A stretch of 64,000 nt of DNA, from contig NC_044574.1 in the NCBI RefSeq assembly GCF_901933205.1, forward strand, positions 16,849,733 through 16,913,732. Direction: 5' to 3'. Under the pieces are notes generated by a model that saw nothing but the letters and a program-made list of their open reading frames with translations, had not been told where the DNA came from and searched no databases. This document shows, piece by piece, positions 62,101-64,000 of the stretch (position 1 is the stretch's first letter; each line of letters starts with the position of its first letter). The DNA comes from Camarhynchus parvulus (lineage: Eukaryota > Chordata > Aves > Passeriformes > Thraupidae). A program made the translations under genes and the position numbers.

Positions 62101-64000
62101 TTTTTTTCAGCTTTTTCTCTGTGTTCAACAATAATAGGTTCTTTAATATGTAACAAAAAATAACTTGTACTCAGTGTTCTCCCAGTCAGAGAAGCAAATC
62201 CTCCACAAAGTCTCTGTTTGCATAGCTATGCCTGGAGATAAGCAGAGTATCATGGAGCAGCATATGCCCTCACTAGAGACCTAGAGGGGTATCAACTTCT
62301 TTAACAAATTCAGCTGCTGGGAGTTATGGGAATTTAATGTTGGCTGGCAGATTATAACTTTAATATCCTTTTATAACAGGGAGATGCCTTGCTATTGCAA
62401 CAAGCTGCATATATAAAAAATACAGTCATTATCACATTAAGCTATTCCACTCACACCCACCCACAAATAGCATCATAAACAGTAAAAATAGTAAATACAG
62501 CATAATTACCATGTTTCTGCAGAAGAACTACTCTCAAACGTCCTATGGGAAGACAGTCTGGCATACATCTTAGAATAATTTTGTTCCATTTCATAAACAA
62601 GACTTAAAATGAAAGATTATCATATTCAAATAGACCAGAATACACAAACCATCAAAGACTGCTCTATCACTAATATTTCATAAATATATTGAATTATTTC
62701 TTAGATTTTTACCAGGGGATCATCCAAATTTATGAGCCCAGATTTTCATGTGACAGTGCCTGGATTAATTTAATATTTGAGGTTACACACCAAAGTGCCC
62801 AGGTTTGAAAATTTTTTAATTATTATGCAATGACATAGCCTTTCTGAAATGTACTCCTTTAAACCCTGCAAACACATTTGGAACTAAAATTTCACATATC
62901 ATTATTTGATCCTGAATTGAGAAAAACCATGGGGTTTGTCCCTTAATTGGCTATATTTAGAAGAATTATCAATTGCTATACAATTAGAGGTTTATTTCCA
63001 TTGGGAATAATTATTGTTTACTTGTATAGATGTCATTCACTATTTCAAGATTAGTGCCTTAGTGAGCCTTGAAAACTTGAACTATGTAAGTAAATTGACA
63101 TCTAAAGTGTCTGTCCAGATTTCCTTCCAAAAATAAAACACTTCATGAAGAAAATCATGAATCTGTTAGGTTATCAGTAAAATCAGGCACAATACCAGGC
63201 TGGACAATATCATTTTGAGTACCAGCTTTTGAGCATTAAATACATATGTGGTTTTGATTTTTTGATTTTGGTGCTGATTCTGAGTGTGCTGATAGAACTG
63301 CCTGTATTTACAATACCTAGGAATTTGGTGCTGGCCTCTCAGTTTCTTCACTCATTCTTACTATCATATTCCTGGCGCTATAAAAGTGTCTTGTTTCACA
63401 GAGGACGGACTCTCTGTGTAGCACCAAATGAAGAACCAGTACTGCGCTGGTAGAGTGGTAGAGTGGGGACTATAAACAAGTTCCTATCATCCATTTCTGT
63501 GTTCTTTCCAAACAAAGGGTTCATATCAACTACCAGACTGCTGAGAAATTGACCAAAAATATCCTAGAAATACAGATTCCATCTGCCTTTGACATGGAAG
63601 GAGTAACATTGTGCTTGTAAGCTGTTTGCCCGTGGCCCATAGCTGGAAATGCTCTTACTTGTTTGGAAAGTAAGAGGATGCATGTGAAGTTGGCAAAAAA
63701 AAAGTTAAAATATTACACAGCATCACTTTTTCCTGAGCCTCTTCAGTAAATGGAGGGCAATTCTGGTTTGGTTCGTTTCCCACTTAATCTTATCTACCTG
63801 CTGGGGTTGTTTCTGAGTTAAAATTACTTATAAAAGGATGCAAGAGACCAATTTAATGGCCTGCCCTTGAAAATTTAGTCTGACAGTGTTTTTATGACAT
63901 TTGGTGCTTGAAATATCTTATTAATTCTCTTTGCATTTAGTTCCTGGTGGAGACTTACTATTTTTAAACATGGACAATAAAAATTTGTGAGAATTATTGC
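59181..64000. other. Gene-free AT-rich sequence
   Basis: Almost 5 kb with no gene. Contains a perfect 12-bp hairpin at 60434-60460 and a GC-richer stretch at 61700-61950 that is open in two minus-strand frames, without recognisable product. A CTGGTAGAGTGGTAGAGTGG tandem pair lies at about 63448-63467. No RNA gene or mobile element was identified. Confidence 0.55.
60434..60460. repeat. Perfect 12-bp hairpin, 3-base loop
   Basis: Arms gtttatctcttt (60434-60445) and aaagagataaac (60449-60460) pair exactly around GAA. It is the longest perfect short-loop stem I noticed in the window. It is followed by alternating ATATATGTATGTA, not a T-run, so a polymerase III terminator is not present. Confidence 0.85.

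Noticed and set aside
1..64000. tRNA, rRNA, snRNA, CRISPR array, operon or CpG-island promoter
   Set aside because: None seen on either strand: no clover-leaf with A/B boxes, no spaced identical direct repeats, no tightly packed long coding frames and no extended CpG-rich block.

Overview
This window looks like a gene-poor stretch of a bird nuclear chromosome, probably a songbird. It is AT-rich, without dense coding or bacterial-style operons. The bird call rests on a CR1 3' end at 56866-57141, on LTRs that resemble common avian ERVL families (1266-1512, 48052-49158, 58790-59180), and on a short LTR at 49405-49831 of a type I associate with passerine genomes. These family names come from memory of the sequences, not from a database search.

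No protein-coding gene, rRNA, tRNA or other RNA gene can be supported. The longest open frames are 120-134 codons. They fall inside LTRs, or in slightly GC-richer patches where several frames are open at once. The window is therefore either intergenic or one large intron. From 2 to 47 kb the sequence is mostly unique, with simple repeats, one CR1 tail (21.2 kb, minus strand), a 110-bp inverted repeat pair (22.65/23.44 kb) and a possible ancient LINE fragment (36.2-36.7 kb).

From 47.7 to 59.2 kb the window is rich in mobile elements. An old, heavily decayed CR1/L3-type LINE on the plus strand runs from about 47.7 to 51.2 kb. Two minus-strand LTRs interrupt it. One is about 1.1 kb long (48052-49158). 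The other is a 427-bp solo LTR (49405-49831) with a perfect 6-bp target duplication, and it carries an (AT)24 tract. Another solo LTR with a 5-bp duplication lies at 55364-55800, followed by the CR1 tail and a partial ERVL-type LTR.

I found no previously undescribed system. The observations most worth a second look are the nested LINE/LTR structure, the inverted repeat pair near 23 kb, a run of perfect short hairpins, and a patch of open frames at 39.1-40.65 kb.
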